Notes under the pieces: generated by a model
What the model was told of the DNA's origin: nothing
What the model saw: only the letters and a program-made list of their open reading frames with translations
Database searches by the model: none
Shown: positions 4,650 through 11,956 of the stretch, one piece after another
How positions within the stretch are numbered: position 1 is the stretch's first letter
How the letters are laid out: each line of letters begins with the position of its first letter
Assembly: GCA_035460505.1 (NCBI GenBank)
Contig: DATHWP010000046.1
Coordinates: 1-13,198, forward strand
DNA length: 13,198 nucleotides
Source of the DNA: Methyloradius sp035460505
Lineage (GTDB): Bacteria > Pseudomonadota > Gammaproteobacteria > Burkholderiales > Methylophilaceae
Direction of reading: 5' to 3'
Program-made: the position numbers and the translations under genes

Positions 4650-7529
4650 ATGAATCTTACGCACAGAGTTATATGGAGTAAATCTCGCAATACTTTTATC
4701 GTTGCTTCAGAAGGGGCAAAAGCTAGGGGCAAAGCCAAAGCCATAATAAAACCTTCTACTACGCGTAAAACCATGATGGTTGCCGTGTTGGGGGCATTGG
4801 GTTCGTTAGCAGCAACGCCTGCGTTTGCAGCTCCATGCCCGGCTGCTGTTGGCGGCACAGTAACAGTATTAACGCCCGATGTGGACTCAACATGTGGTCT
4901 TAACTCAGGTGAGAGCCTGCTTGTGACCAATACCGGCTCAATTACTGATACTACCGGTACCAATGGGGTGTTCGCTGCTAATGTTACACCCGTTAGCATT
5001 ACCAACAACGGCAGTATATCTGCGGATCAGAATGGCATTTTAATTAGCAGCAGCATCCTCGCGGGTAGCATTATCAACAGTGGCAGTATTACTAGTGCTA
5101 CCGGTAATGGCATCTCACTTCAGCATAGTACTGTGACTGGCGACATCACTAACAATAGCAGCGGTACCATTTCTGCCGATCAGAATGGCATTTTAATTAC
5201 CAGCAGCAGCATCCTCGCGGGTAGCATAACCAACAGCGGCAGTATTACTAGTGCTATCGGTAATGGCATCTCACTTCTGCAGAGTACTGTGACTGGCGAC
5301 ATCACTAACAATAGCAGCGGTAACATTTCTGCATATCAGAATGGCATTTACGTTAGCGGCGCCAGTGTGGGCAGCATCACCAACAGCGGCAGTATTTCCG
5401 TAACTAATCCCTTTAACGCTTATGCTATATTCATGTTAGGCGGTAGCACAGCACAGAGTATCACCAACAACGGTAGCCTGAGCGGACAAGCCGGTATTGA
5501 TATCGGTGGTAGTACTGTAATTGGCGATATCACCAACAACAGCACTGGTGTCATAAACGGGACGGCTGTAGGCGTATATTTATTAGGCAGTCAAGCAGGC
5601 AGTATCATTAATAGCGGCACCATTTCTGGTGATAACAATGCTGGCATCTATGTGACCTTTAGTAGCATAAGTGGCGACATCATTAACAACAACACTATTT
5701 CTGGCGGTACTAATGGTATCGCCATTTCCAGCAGCAATGTCGCAGGTAGCATCACCAACAGTGGCACTATTTCTGGTGGTGTGAATGGCATTTTCATTTC
5801 CAGCACCAGTCACGTTGTTGGCGGGATCACCAATACTGGCTCCATCATCGGCGATGTGGTACTAAATGACGCCACGCTGAATTTGAATGGTACAACCGGC
5901 AGCATTAGCGGTGCAGTGTCGGGGGCAGCCAGCTCTGTGGTCAACGTCAACGGTACTTTTACCAGTGGCGGTGCATTTAGCGTCGATACCTTTAACATTG
6001 CTAGCGGCGGCAGGCTCAATATTGCGAATACGGCACACAGCATTACTACCACAAGCGGCTTTAACAACGCCGGTACCTTGGCTGTGGCTGATGGCGTTAC
6101 CGCCACCATCATGGGCGACTATTCACAATCTGCTGCGGGTGTTTTCCAAACCACAGCTTCCAGTGCTGCAAGCTTTGGGCAACTGGTGGTATCTGGCACA
6201 GCGTCATTAGCAGCAGGTACTGGCATCCGTGTTGATGTCACCAGTGGTAATACGCTGGCAGCTGGTAATACACTGGCTAGTGTCATCAGCGCCGGCACAC
6301 TGACTGCTACCACCTTTACCGTCACAGACAATAGTCTATTGTTTGACTTTACGGCGGCAATCAACATCAATGCTGTTGACCTGCTAACTAGTGCCAGTGC
6401 TACTGGCGTTGCTGACAGCGTAGCAGCAACTGGCTTTGACCCAGGCCGTGGTGCGGCCGTAGTGTTAGATGGTTTCGTCAGCGGGGGCGCTACTGGTACT
6501 GACACAGACAATGTCGTAACTGCCTTGGGTCAACTCGGTACACAGCAGCAAGTCTCTAATGCGGTGGCTGAGACCTTGCCGATGTTTAGCGCTAGCATGC
6601 CCTTAGTGGAGCTCAACATTCTGCGCGAGACTAATCGTGTGATAGAGGCTCGTCGCAACCGTAATCGGGGCATGTCTTCTGGCGATGAGTTTCTGGGAGA
6701 TAGCAGATTCTGGCTCAAACCAGTGGGTTCATGGATCAATCAAGATAACCGTAAAGGTGTCGCTGGATTTAATGTTAATACCCACGGCTTGGTTGGCGGT
6801 GTCGATGGCGATATTAACGACAATACCCGTATTGGGCTAGCGTTGTCTTATATGCGCGGCGATGTGGATGGTAAATCGACTTCGTCCGGTAATAGTGCAG
6901 ACATTGATTCTTTTCAGGGTGTTATATACGGTAGCCATAGCCTGACCGCAATGCCTGATACTAGTATTGATTGGCAGGCTAACCTTGGTACTAACAAGAT
7001 CAACGGGCGACGTGCAATCAGCTTTTTGAACCGAGAGGCTAAGTCTGACTATGACAGCCTCACTGCTCATGCAGGTGTGGGCATTAGCCGTAGCTACACA
7101 TTAAGTGAACAGACTACTATTATCCCCACCATCCGCGCTGATTACACCTGGTTACGTAGCGAAGGCTATACCGAAACTGGTGCTGATGCGCTTAACTTGC
7201 AGGTAAAGAGCAAAAGTGCCGACGAACTCATTCTATTGACGGAGGGGCGTTATTATCACGCAGTAACGGATAAGGCAACGCTATCTGCGAATCTAGGTGT
7301 CGGTTATGACGTGCTACATAACAGAACCAGTGTGATAGCTTCTTATGTGGGTGGTGGCGCATCGTTCAGCACGCCTAGCTTGGACGCCTCGCCCTGGCTG
7401 TTGCGTGGTGGGCTTGGGTTGGTGCTAAATGCTAGTGAGACCACAGAAGTCACAGCCCGCTACGATGTGGAAACTAGACGCGATTATGTGGATAATACGG
7501 CTTCTGTAAAGGTGAAGTGGGCGTTTTAG
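4650..7529 (+). CDS. Type Va autotransporter with repeat-rich passenger
   Basis: This is a predicted surface or secreted protein of 959 residues. The ATG at 4650 follows a GGGAG Shine-Dalgarno. Residues 1-60 form an extended signal peptide: the ESPR-like start MNLTHRVIWSKS...VASEGAKARGK, a hydrophobic stretch MMVAVLGALGSLAATP and an AFA cleavage site before residue 61. The passenger (about 61-430) repeats units like GSITNSGSI...NGI and GDITNNSSG, the Asn/Gly/Ser-rich pattern of a right-handed beta-helix. Two cysteines (63 and 82) lie near its N-terminus. A linker region follows. Residues from about 686 to 959 are the autotransporter barrel, starting FWLKPVGSW and ending VKVKWAF with the terminal Phe recognised by the BAM complex. 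No protease triad or catalytic motif was seen, so adhesion or self-association is most likely. The role is inferred. Confidence 0.92.
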   Translation: MNLTHRVIWSKSRNTFIVASEGAKARGKAKAIIKPSTTRKTMMVAVLGALGSLAATPAFAAPCPAAVGGTVTVLTPDVDSTCGLNSGESLLVTNTGSITDTTGTNGVFAANVTPVSITNNGSISADQNGILISSSILAGSIINSGSITSATGNGISLQHSTVTGDITNNSSGTISADQNGILITSSSILAGSITNSGSITSAIGNGISLLQSTVTGDITNNSSGNISAYQNGIYVSGASVGSITNSGSISVTNPFNAYAIFMLGGSTAQSITNNGSLSGQAGIDIGGSTVIGDITNNSTGVINGTAVGVYLLGSQAGSIINSGTISGDNNAGIYVTFSSISGDIINNNTISGGTNGIAISSSNVAGSITNSGTISGGVNGIFISSTSHVVGGITNTGSIIGDVVLNDATLNLNGTTGSISGAVSGAASSVVNVNGTFTSGGAFSVDTFNIASGGRLNIANTAHSITTTSGFNNAGTLAVADGVTATIMGDYSQSAAGVFQTTASSAASFGQLVVSGTASLAAGTGIRVDVTSGNTLAAGNTLASVISAGTLTATTFTVTDNSLLFDFTAAININAVDLLTSASATGVADSVAATGFDPGRGAAVVLDGFVSGGATGTDTDNVVTALGQLGTQQQVSNAVAETLPMFSASMPLVELNILRETNRVIEARRNRNRGMSSGDEFLGDSRFWLKPVGSWINQDNRKGVAGFNVNTHGLVGGVDGDINDNTRIGLALSYMRGDVDGKSTSSGNSADIDSFQGVIYGSHSLTAMPDTSIDWQANLGTNKINGRRAISFLNREAKSDYDSLTAHAGVGISRSYTLSEQTTIIPTIRADYTWLRSEGYTETGADALNLQVKSKSADELILLTEGRYYHAVTDKATLSANLGVGYDVLHNRTSVIASYVGGGASFSTPSLDASPWLLRGGLGLVLNASETTEVTARYDVETRRDYVDNTASVKVKWAF
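5021..5329 (+). repeat. Tandem near-identical repeats (153 and 156 bp) in the autotransporter passenger
   Basis: Copy 1 (5021-5173) and copy 2 (5174-5329) share long identical stretches, both beginning TGCSGATCAGAATGGC with one variable base. Copy 2 has one extra AGC codon. A third copy starts at 5330 but diverges after about 20 bases. Both periods are multiples of three, so copy-number change would keep the frame. Weaker 60-70 base units continue to about 5830. Confidence 0.85.
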
Positions 7530-7536
7530 GCTGTAG

Positions 7537-7579
7537 CTATCTAAAGTGATTAAACTTTTGATAGATCTCGCTATCTTTT
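7537..7579 (+). terminator. Probable terminator with two overlapping hairpins
   Basis: CTATC-T-AAAGT (7537-7547) pairs with ACTTT-T-GATAG (7554-7564) around GATTAA, an 11-position stem with one T-T mismatch. GATAG (7560-7564) can instead pair with a second CTATC (7571-7575), which is followed by TTTT (7576-7579). The site lies in the 60-base gap between the convergent autotransporter and DUF1348 genes, so it probably ends one or both transcripts. Confidence 0.5.
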
Positions 7580-7589
7580 CCACAAACGG

Positions 7590-8069
7590 CTATAGGTTAA
7601 TTTCAGATAAGCTTGCATGATCATCTGGCCGTTTACCCAATTCCCAAAAAAACTTTCTTTCTGACTCGGCAATAGATAAGTCATTGATACATGCATAGCG
7701 ATTTTTCATTAACCCATTGGCATCAAATTCCCAATTTTCATTCCCGTAGGACCTATACCATTTACCTTCAATATCACGCCATTCATAGGCAAACCTTACT
7801 GCAATTCGTGCCCCATCAAATGCCCAAAGCTCTTTGATTAATCGGTAATCTATTTCCTTATTCCATTTTCGTTCAAGGAATTGGATGATTTCAGACCGAC
7901 CATTGATAAATTCAGAACGGTTTCGCCATTTGCTATTTTCTGTATATGCTCCGGCCACTTTTGTCGGGTTTCGAGAATTCCATCCATCTTCAGCCATCCG
8001 CACTTTTTGAATTGCAGTCTCTCGAGTGAAGGGAGGAATAGGTAAACGAATTTCTGGGTTTTGTTCCAT
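7590..8069 (-). CDS. DUF1348 / NTF2-like (SnoaL fold) protein
   Basis: This 159-residue protein has a good match to the DUF1348 branch of the NTF2-like superfamily, small cone-shaped folds that bind or transform small ligands or act as dimeric accessory proteins. Visible family-type stretches include AEDGWNSRNPTKVAGAYTE, WRNRSEFINGRSEI, VRFAYEWRDIEGKWYRSYGNENWEF and SERKFFWELGKRPDDH. It has no signal peptide or membrane segment. The ATG is preceded by AGGAG with a 5-base spacer. It is the last of three minus-strand genes, 24 bases after the flavin-type protein, so it probably shares their transcript and the divergent LysR control. Its biochemical role is unknown; some annotation sources name it only 'nuclear transport factor 2 family'. 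Confidence 0.85.
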   Translation of the reverse strand: MEQNPEIRLPIPPFTRETAIQKVRMAEDGWNSRNPTKVAGAYTENSKWRNRSEFINGRSEIIQFLERKWNKEIDYRLIKELWAFDGARIAVRFAYEWRDIEGKWYRSYGNENWEFDANGLMKNRYACINDLSIAESERKFFWELGKRPDDHASLSEINL

Positions 8070-8093
8070 GTGAACTCCTATAAATTAGTTAAT

Positions 8094-8651
8094 TTAGGTC
8101 TGTAATGCCCACTCTTCTTCTGTGTACCGTTTGGTAATGTGTTGAGGGCAGTTCCAATCAAACGCCAATATCTTTATAACGACTCCCCTCTCAACCCTTG
8201 CTCGATACGTTGGAATTTCCAACTCCTTCAATAACCGAGAATTGTTTTGCTCGTTAATGATCGTTGCATGACCCCATACTTTTAGTCTTTGACGCGTTGC
8301 GTAGTCAATAAAAATTAAATGTACCCTATTATCGCCAGTGAGGTTACCAGTGGATATGTATTGCCGATTTCCCTTAAAGTCAGCATATCCAATAGTTTCA
8401 CTATCCAGCACTTTAAGGAATCCACTCGGTCCTCCTTTGTATTGAACATAAGGCCATCCATTTTCTCCTACTGTTGCCTGGTAGAAGTGATCTTGCGATT
8501 CTATGAAGCTGGTTTCAAATTCGCTAAGATGGACTGGGTCTTCAACGAAAGCATCGTCAGTGTCATTCCATTGCAAAGAGCTTCCATTTTGTTCTTGGAT
8601 AGCCAAGACATTGGGGGTGAATGCCAATTTTCTGAATGCTGAAGCCATCAT
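8094..8651 (-). CDS. Pyridoxamine 5'-phosphate oxidase-related FMN-binding protein
   Basis: This 185-residue cytoplasmic protein is predicted to have the FMN-binding split barrel of the PNPOx superfamily. Family-type stretches are FYQATVGENGWPYVQYKGGPSGFLKVLD (residues 56-83), GYADFKGNRQYISTGNL (88-104), RVHLIFIDYATRQRLKVWGHA (109-129) and the C-terminal WNCPQHITKRY (166-176). It is probably a flavin-dependent reductase or oxidase of unknown substrate, not true PdxH. AGGAG lies 4 bases from the first ATG (8651) and 7 from the second (8648), so the second start (MASAFRK) is equally likely. It sits between the AhpD-like gene (43 bases upstream) and the DUF1348 gene in one apparent operon. Confidence 0.85.
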   Translation of the reverse strand: MMASAFRKLAFTPNVLAIQEQNGSSLQWNDTDDAFVEDPVHLSEFETSFIESQDHFYQATVGENGWPYVQYKGGPSGFLKVLDSETIGYADFKGNRQYISTGNLTGDNRVHLIFIDYATRQRLKVWGHATIINEQNNSRLLKELEIPTYRARVERGVVIKILAFDWNCPQHITKRYTEEEWALQT

Positions 8652-8694
8652 AAATCTCCTATCAATTCGATATCACAGACTCGGTCGAGATTTG

Positions 8695-9231
8695 CTAGCT
8701 CAAAGAGACACGTGGAAAATCAATATCTATCTGAGTCGATTTTGCCAAGATATTAGTAAAGACATTCATGGCTACGTGGGTAATAACTTCAACGATATCG
8801 GAATCGCTGTATCCAGCCGCATGCATTCCTTGAATATCTGCCGTGGTGATGTCTCCCATATTAGCGACTAACTCTTTAGCGAATTTAACGGCAACTCCTG
8901 CGCGAATATCCTCGCTATTCCCTAATCTATTTTCTGATATCTCTTCTTTGCTCAATCCCGCTTTCTTCCCAAAAGCTGAGTGTGCTGATAAGCAGTATTC
9001 ACACTCATTTTGTTGAGCTAAGGCAATTGCTAGACGCTCTGCCGTTTGATTATCAAGGCTTCCACCATGCGTTATTCCATATAAACCTAAAAATGCTTTT
9101 AAGGCGGTAGGTGAGTTAGCCAAACCTCTTAAAAAATTAGGTACACCACCGAGCTGGGCTTCAATTGCTGTAAAAAGACTTTTTTGTTCATCATTAGCTG
9201 TCTGTGTAGTGACTACATTAATTCTTGCCAT
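8695..9231 (-). CDS. Carboxymuconolactone decarboxylase / AhpD-like alkylhydroperoxidase-family protein
   Basis: This 178-residue protein of the CMD/AhpD-like superfamily carries the redox motif E-C-E-Y-C-L-S-A-H: Cys77, Cys80 and His84, the CxxC thiol pair and histidine used by AhpD peroxidases. The N-terminal GGVPNFLRGLANSPTALKAF stretch is typical of the 'peroxidase-related' subgroup. A role in peroxide or quinone detoxification is inferred. The longer frame starts at 9243 (MENEMARINV), but a GGAG at 9241-9238 lies 6 bases before the ATG at 9231 and the protein then begins MARINVV, so that start was chosen. It is the first gene of the minus-strand trio and faces the LysR gene across about 100 bases. 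Confidence 0.88.
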   Translation of the reverse strand: MARINVVTTQTANDEQKSLFTAIEAQLGGVPNFLRGLANSPTALKAFLGLYGITHGGSLDNQTAERLAIALAQQNECEYCLSAHSAFGKKAGLSKEEISENRLGNSEDIRAGVAVKFAKELVANMGDITTADIQGMHAAGYSDSDIVEVITHVAMNVFTNILAKSTQIDIDFPRVSLS

Positions 9232-9295
9232 TTCATTCTCCATAAGTAGTTATTAAACGAGAACGCAGTTTGCTCTTACTGACAGGTAGTTAGAA

Positions 9296-9303
9296 TATGC
9301 ATA
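9296..9303. promoter_or_regulatory. Palindrome in the LysR / AhpD-like divergent spacer
   Basis: TATGCATA is a perfect 8-bp palindrome in the AT-rich spacer between the divergent genes, where a LysR-type regulator usually binds. It is too short to call an operator with certainty, and I could not pick unambiguous -35/-10 pairs for either gene. Confidence 0.25.
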
Positions 9304-9335
9304 AAATACATTAAATAATTTCTCTGAGTGGAATA

Positions 9336-10232
9336 ATGGATAAATATCATTTATTAAATGTTTTCGTTGCTGTAGTTGAGGAAGAGGGATTTTCGGCTGC
9401 CGCAAAGCGTTTGAAGATGTCACCACCCGCAGTGACCAGGGCCATAGTGGCTTTGGAAGATCAACTCAATGTGCAGTTGCTTATAAGAACGACGAGAGTA
9501 GTTCGTCCTACGGATTCTGGGATACGTTATTTTGAAGATTCGAAACGTATTCTTGCATCAATCATCGAGGCAGATGAATCTGCTGTTGGCATTAACGCTC
9601 TTCCTTCTGGCGTTCTGAGTGTTACGGCACCAGTTCAGTTTGGAAAAATATTTGTGATGCCTCTAATCAATGACTATTTGGCTCGGTATCCAAACGTATC
9701 TGCAAACTGCCTTTTTGTAGATAGGGTCGTCAATTTCGTTGATGAAGGAATGGATGTTGGCTTGCGGATTGGTCATCTGCCAGACTCCTCTTTAAAAGCC
9801 ATCAAAGTTGGCCATATTTCTCGGGTTGTCTGCGCTACACCAGCATATTTGAATCGATATGGGACGCCACTCCACCCACAAGATCTAAGGAACCACTTTC
9901 TGATTTCTGCAACCGGCGTTACGCAAGCAATGGAATGGGATTTTATAAACAGCCGTGAACCGGTCTCGGTAAAAATTCAACCTAAGCTTTTAACCAATAC
10001 AATCGATAGCGCCATTCAAGCTTTGCTTGGCAGCCATGGAATAGCTCGTCTACTCTCCTACCAAGTTGCCGATTTATTAGCAGAAGGTCTTCTAGTCCGG
10101 ATACTGGACGATTATGAAGAAAGCGAATTGCCTATACACGTCATTCACAGGGAAGGACGATATGGTTCAGCAAAAGTTAGAAGCTTTGTTGACATGGCCG
10201 TAAAATCATTGCGTTCGCAAACCTATAAGTAA
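9336..10232 (+). CDS. LysR-family transcriptional regulator
   Basis: This 298-residue protein has normal family length. Residues 1-60 form the winged helix-turn-helix (FVAVVEEEGFSAAAKRLKMSPPAVTRAIVALEDQLNVQLLIRTTR), followed by a linker helix. From about residue 90 comes the periplasmic-binding-protein-like effector domain (GVLSVTAPVQFGKIFVMPLINDYLARYPNV). The subtype resembles CrgA-like LysR proteins, which often control adjacent oxidoreductase genes. The ATG at 9336 has only a weak GAG/GTGGA upstream. The gene diverges from the AhpD-like, FMN-binding and DUF1348 genes, and the usual arrangement predicts that it regulates that operon and itself. The effector is unknown, perhaps an electrophile or quinone judging from the target genes. 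It converges with the TfoX-like gene downstream. Confidence 0.93.
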   Translation: MDKYHLLNVFVAVVEEEGFSAAAKRLKMSPPAVTRAIVALEDQLNVQLLIRTTRVVRPTDSGIRYFEDSKRILASIIEADESAVGINALPSGVLSVTAPVQFGKIFVMPLINDYLARYPNVSANCLFVDRVVNFVDEGMDVGLRIGHLPDSSLKAIKVGHISRVVCATPAYLNRYGTPLHPQDLRNHFLISATGVTQAMEWDFINSREPVSVKIQPKLLTNTIDSAIQALLGSHGIARLLSYQVADLLAEGLLVRILDDYEESELPIHVIHREGRYGSAKVRSFVDMAVKSLRSQTYK

Positions 10233-10248
10233 GTAAGGGTGAAATTGT

Positions 10249-10276
10249 GACTGTCCGTTTAGGGTCGATAACAGTC
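10249..10276. terminator. Weak hairpin between convergent LysR and TfoX-like genes
   Basis: GACTGT (10249-10254) and ACAGTC (10271-10276) form a 6-bp stem around a 16-base loop, followed by GTTT on the plus strand. It lies in the 56-base convergent gap and may help end the LysR transcript. The short stem and large loop keep confidence low. Confidence 0.3.
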
Positions 10277-10288
10277 GTTTCTCAATAC

Positions 10289-10621
10289 TTATTTCTGTGC
10301 TTTTTTGCTTCGAAAAGCCACTTCAAATGATCGGCGAGCCCAGATAGCAGCTTCATCAAAATCATCGAAAATTTCTTCAGGTGCGAGGTAGTAAGATAAT
10401 TTAACAATCTTTTCACCTCGCATGTATTCAAACTGGTTCAAGTTTCGTTTTTCGAAATAATGCAAGATTGATACATCTCCTTTAAGGTAAAGCAATTCAT
10501 CAATGACCAAGCCGAACATCACTCCATCATGATACAAACCATGTCCACCGAACATTCTCCGGGTGCTCACAGCACCAAACCTTCTGAATACTTCGCTTAA
10601 GAAATCAGTAAATTCCGTCAT
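10289..10621 (-). CDS. TfoX N-terminal-domain protein
   Basis: This 110-residue protein consists only of the TfoX/Sxy N-terminal domain (PF04993 type): FGAVSTRRMFGGHGLYHDGVMFGLVIDELLYLK near the N-terminus and an MRGEKIVKLSYYLAPEEIFDD stretch later. Full-length Sxy/TfoX, the competence co-activator working with CRP, also has a C-terminal domain, which is absent here. Many bacteria carry such short single-domain proteins with unknown function, so a role in competence should not be assumed. The ATG lies 5 bases after the HAD stop, with GGA about 10 bases upstream inside the HAD end, so the two are co-transcribed and probably coupled. Confidence 0.88.
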   Translation of the reverse strand: MTEFTDFLSEVFRRFGAVSTRRMFGGHGLYHDGVMFGLVIDELLYLKGDVSILHYFEKRNLNQFEYMRGEKIVKLSYYLAPEEIFDDFDEAAIWARRSFEVAFRSKKAQK

Positions 10622-10626
10622 ATTCG

Positions 10627-11283
10627 CTATTCCACGAAATGTGTTTTTATTAAGCCGTCTAGCTCGCTCATTCTGTTGAATACTAACTTGGCTCCAGCAT
10701 CCAGTAATTTTTTAGGGTCTGATGCTGCAGCATATCCAAACACTGTCATTCCAGCAGCCACTGCCGCAGTGACTCCCACAGAAGTATCTTCGATGACGAG
10801 ACAATTCTGAACAGCAGTTTGATGTGATTCGGCAGCCAAAAGGTATATGTCAGGAGCAGGTTTCGGATTAGGAACTAACTTAGACGAAAAAATATTGCCC
10901 TTGAACCTGTCCCAGAGTTCGGTCTTCTTGAGCATTACCTCAATCTTATCTGGTGCACTATTCGATGCCATACAAAAGGGAACTGTCAGGTTGTCTATCG
11001 CCTCATGAATTCCTGGTATAGGTTCCAGATCCGTCGCCAGTATTCGCAGGCTGGATATGTGGAATCTCTTAAAAAAATCTTCGGTTAATTGGTAGTTATA
11101 CTTTTGATGCATTTTCCTGGTAGCTTCAACCATAGTATGGCCGACGAATTCATTCATGAATTCGCTTATTGATATCTCAAGTCCATCTTCTGCCAGCTGT
11201 TTTAAAAAAATCTTGTTTGTCAGCGTTTCACTATCGACAAGCACTCCGTCACAATCAAAAATCACTAGCTGTAACCTAGCCAT
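10627..11283 (-). CDS. HAD-superfamily hydrolase, beta-phosphoglucomutase-like
   Basis: This 218-residue protein shows all four HAD motifs: motif I DCDGVLVDSE with Asp10 (nucleophile) and Asp12, motif II Ser107 in MASNS, motif III Lys141 in NPKPAPD, and motif IV Glu165-Asp166 in VIEDTSVGV. An alpha-helical cap sits between motifs I and II (subclass I). This is the phosphatase/phosphomutase group that includes YieH, YqaB and beta-phosphoglucomutase. It probably dephosphorylates a small sugar phosphate or nucleotide; the exact substrate cannot be read from the sequence. AAGG lies 8 bases before the ATG at 11283. It sits 33 bases after the exonuclease gene and 5 bases before the TfoX-like gene, as the middle gene of a minus-strand set. 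Confidence 0.9.
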   Translation of the reverse strand: MARLQLVIFDCDGVLVDSETLTNKIFLKQLAEDGLEISISEFMNEFVGHTMVEATRKMHQKYNYQLTEDFFKRFHISSLRILATDLEPIPGIHEAIDNLTVPFCMASNSAPDKIEVMLKKTELWDRFKGNIFSSKLVPNPKPAPDIYLLAAESHQTAVQNCLVIEDTSVGVTAAVAAGMTVFGYAAASDPKKLLDAGAKLVFNRMSELDGLIKTHFVE

Positions 11284-11316
11284 GCACTGAACCTTTACTT
11301 AATGTCATTAAACTAT

Positions 11317-11804
11317 TTAATCCTGACAGGCCAAGTACCCCAAGCGATTGGCTTTTGCATCATCCAATGCATGATGCCTACGTAAACCTCTCCCTATGGC
11401 AAGGTCAATGGCATTATTAAGTTCTACACTCTGTTCAAGAATGAATGGGGTGCGATCAAGATTAGCTGGCCAAGCGTTTACGCCTTCAAATATCTCGTTA
11501 ATCCAAGGCCAATCCCAGGCTAGCGAATCGGTGACTAGTTGTACAGGCCTACCAAACAACTCTAGCCATTTGGCGAGCCGTTCTCTGAGAATATCCATAG
11601 ACATCTGAGCCTCACTACCCTGTAAAAGGGGAATAACAAATTCCTCTGCAAAATCACTACAGTCTGTCTTCTTGTAGGTATCACTTAACTCAGCGTAAAA
11701 CTATGTTTGCCGTCTTCGGATACCAAGCCAATGGAAATCAATCGTGGATCAACACCAAGTTCGGTAAACTCCGTGTCGAAGAAAATTAACGCTGTATTAT
11801 TCAA
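11317..11804 (-). pseudogene. DEDD-type 3'-5' exonuclease (Rv2179c-like) broken by a frameshift
   Basis: Two frames together give about 162 residues. The upstream frame starts at a TTG (11804-11802, MNNTALIFFDTEFTELG) and carries exonuclease motif I, DTE. It continues LISIGLVSEDGKHS and then stops. The downstream frame continues FYAELSDTYKKTDCSDFAEEF, has WDWPWINEIF in the middle, and ends with the third motif HHALDDAKANRLG. The switch lies at the run TTTT (minus strand, 11700-11697): a fifth T would restore one frame. A complete protein would be a DEDDh-fold nuclease acting on RNA or DNA 3' ends. The later ATG at 11604 gives 95 residues without the catalytic DTE motif. This could be a real null mutation, an assembly error or, less likely, programmed slippage. 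HAD and TfoX-like genes follow. Confidence 0.8.
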
Positions 11805-11819
11805 GTACGCTCGATTTCA

Positions 11820-11847
11820 TTTATATTCATTCTTTATTCGCACGCAA
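11820..11847 (-). promoter_or_regulatory. Candidate promoter for the exonuclease-HAD-TfoX set
   Basis: On the minus strand TTGCGT (11847-11842) is separated by 16 bases from TATAAA (11825-11820), a good sigma-70 pair. The predicted start of transcription would lie only about 8-10 bases before the TTG start at 11804, so the message would be nearly leaderless or start elsewhere. Confidence 0.4.
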
Positions 11848-11956
11848 TCCTACTTAATACTGCTTAATTTGCAACTGATATCGACTGGATTCGCACATTA
11901 TCAAGCTCGCTAAAAGTGTACACGTTTCAGAGAATGAGTCAGACCCATTCCGCTAT

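Noticed and set aside
4604..5008. Antisense 134-codon frame over the autotransporter start
   Set aside because: It lies opposite the signal peptide and Ser/Thr/Ala-rich passenger. The low-complexity Val/Ala/Pro translation is a shadow of those codons.
5021..5830. Repeats considered as a CRISPR array
   Set aside because: The units are translated, keep frame, vary gradually and have no unique spacers. They encode beta-helix repeats.
11707..11913. Plus-strand 68-codon frame opposite the exonuclease start
   Set aside because: It is antisense to the DTE-motif region of the exonuclease and the promoter spacer, with no family features.
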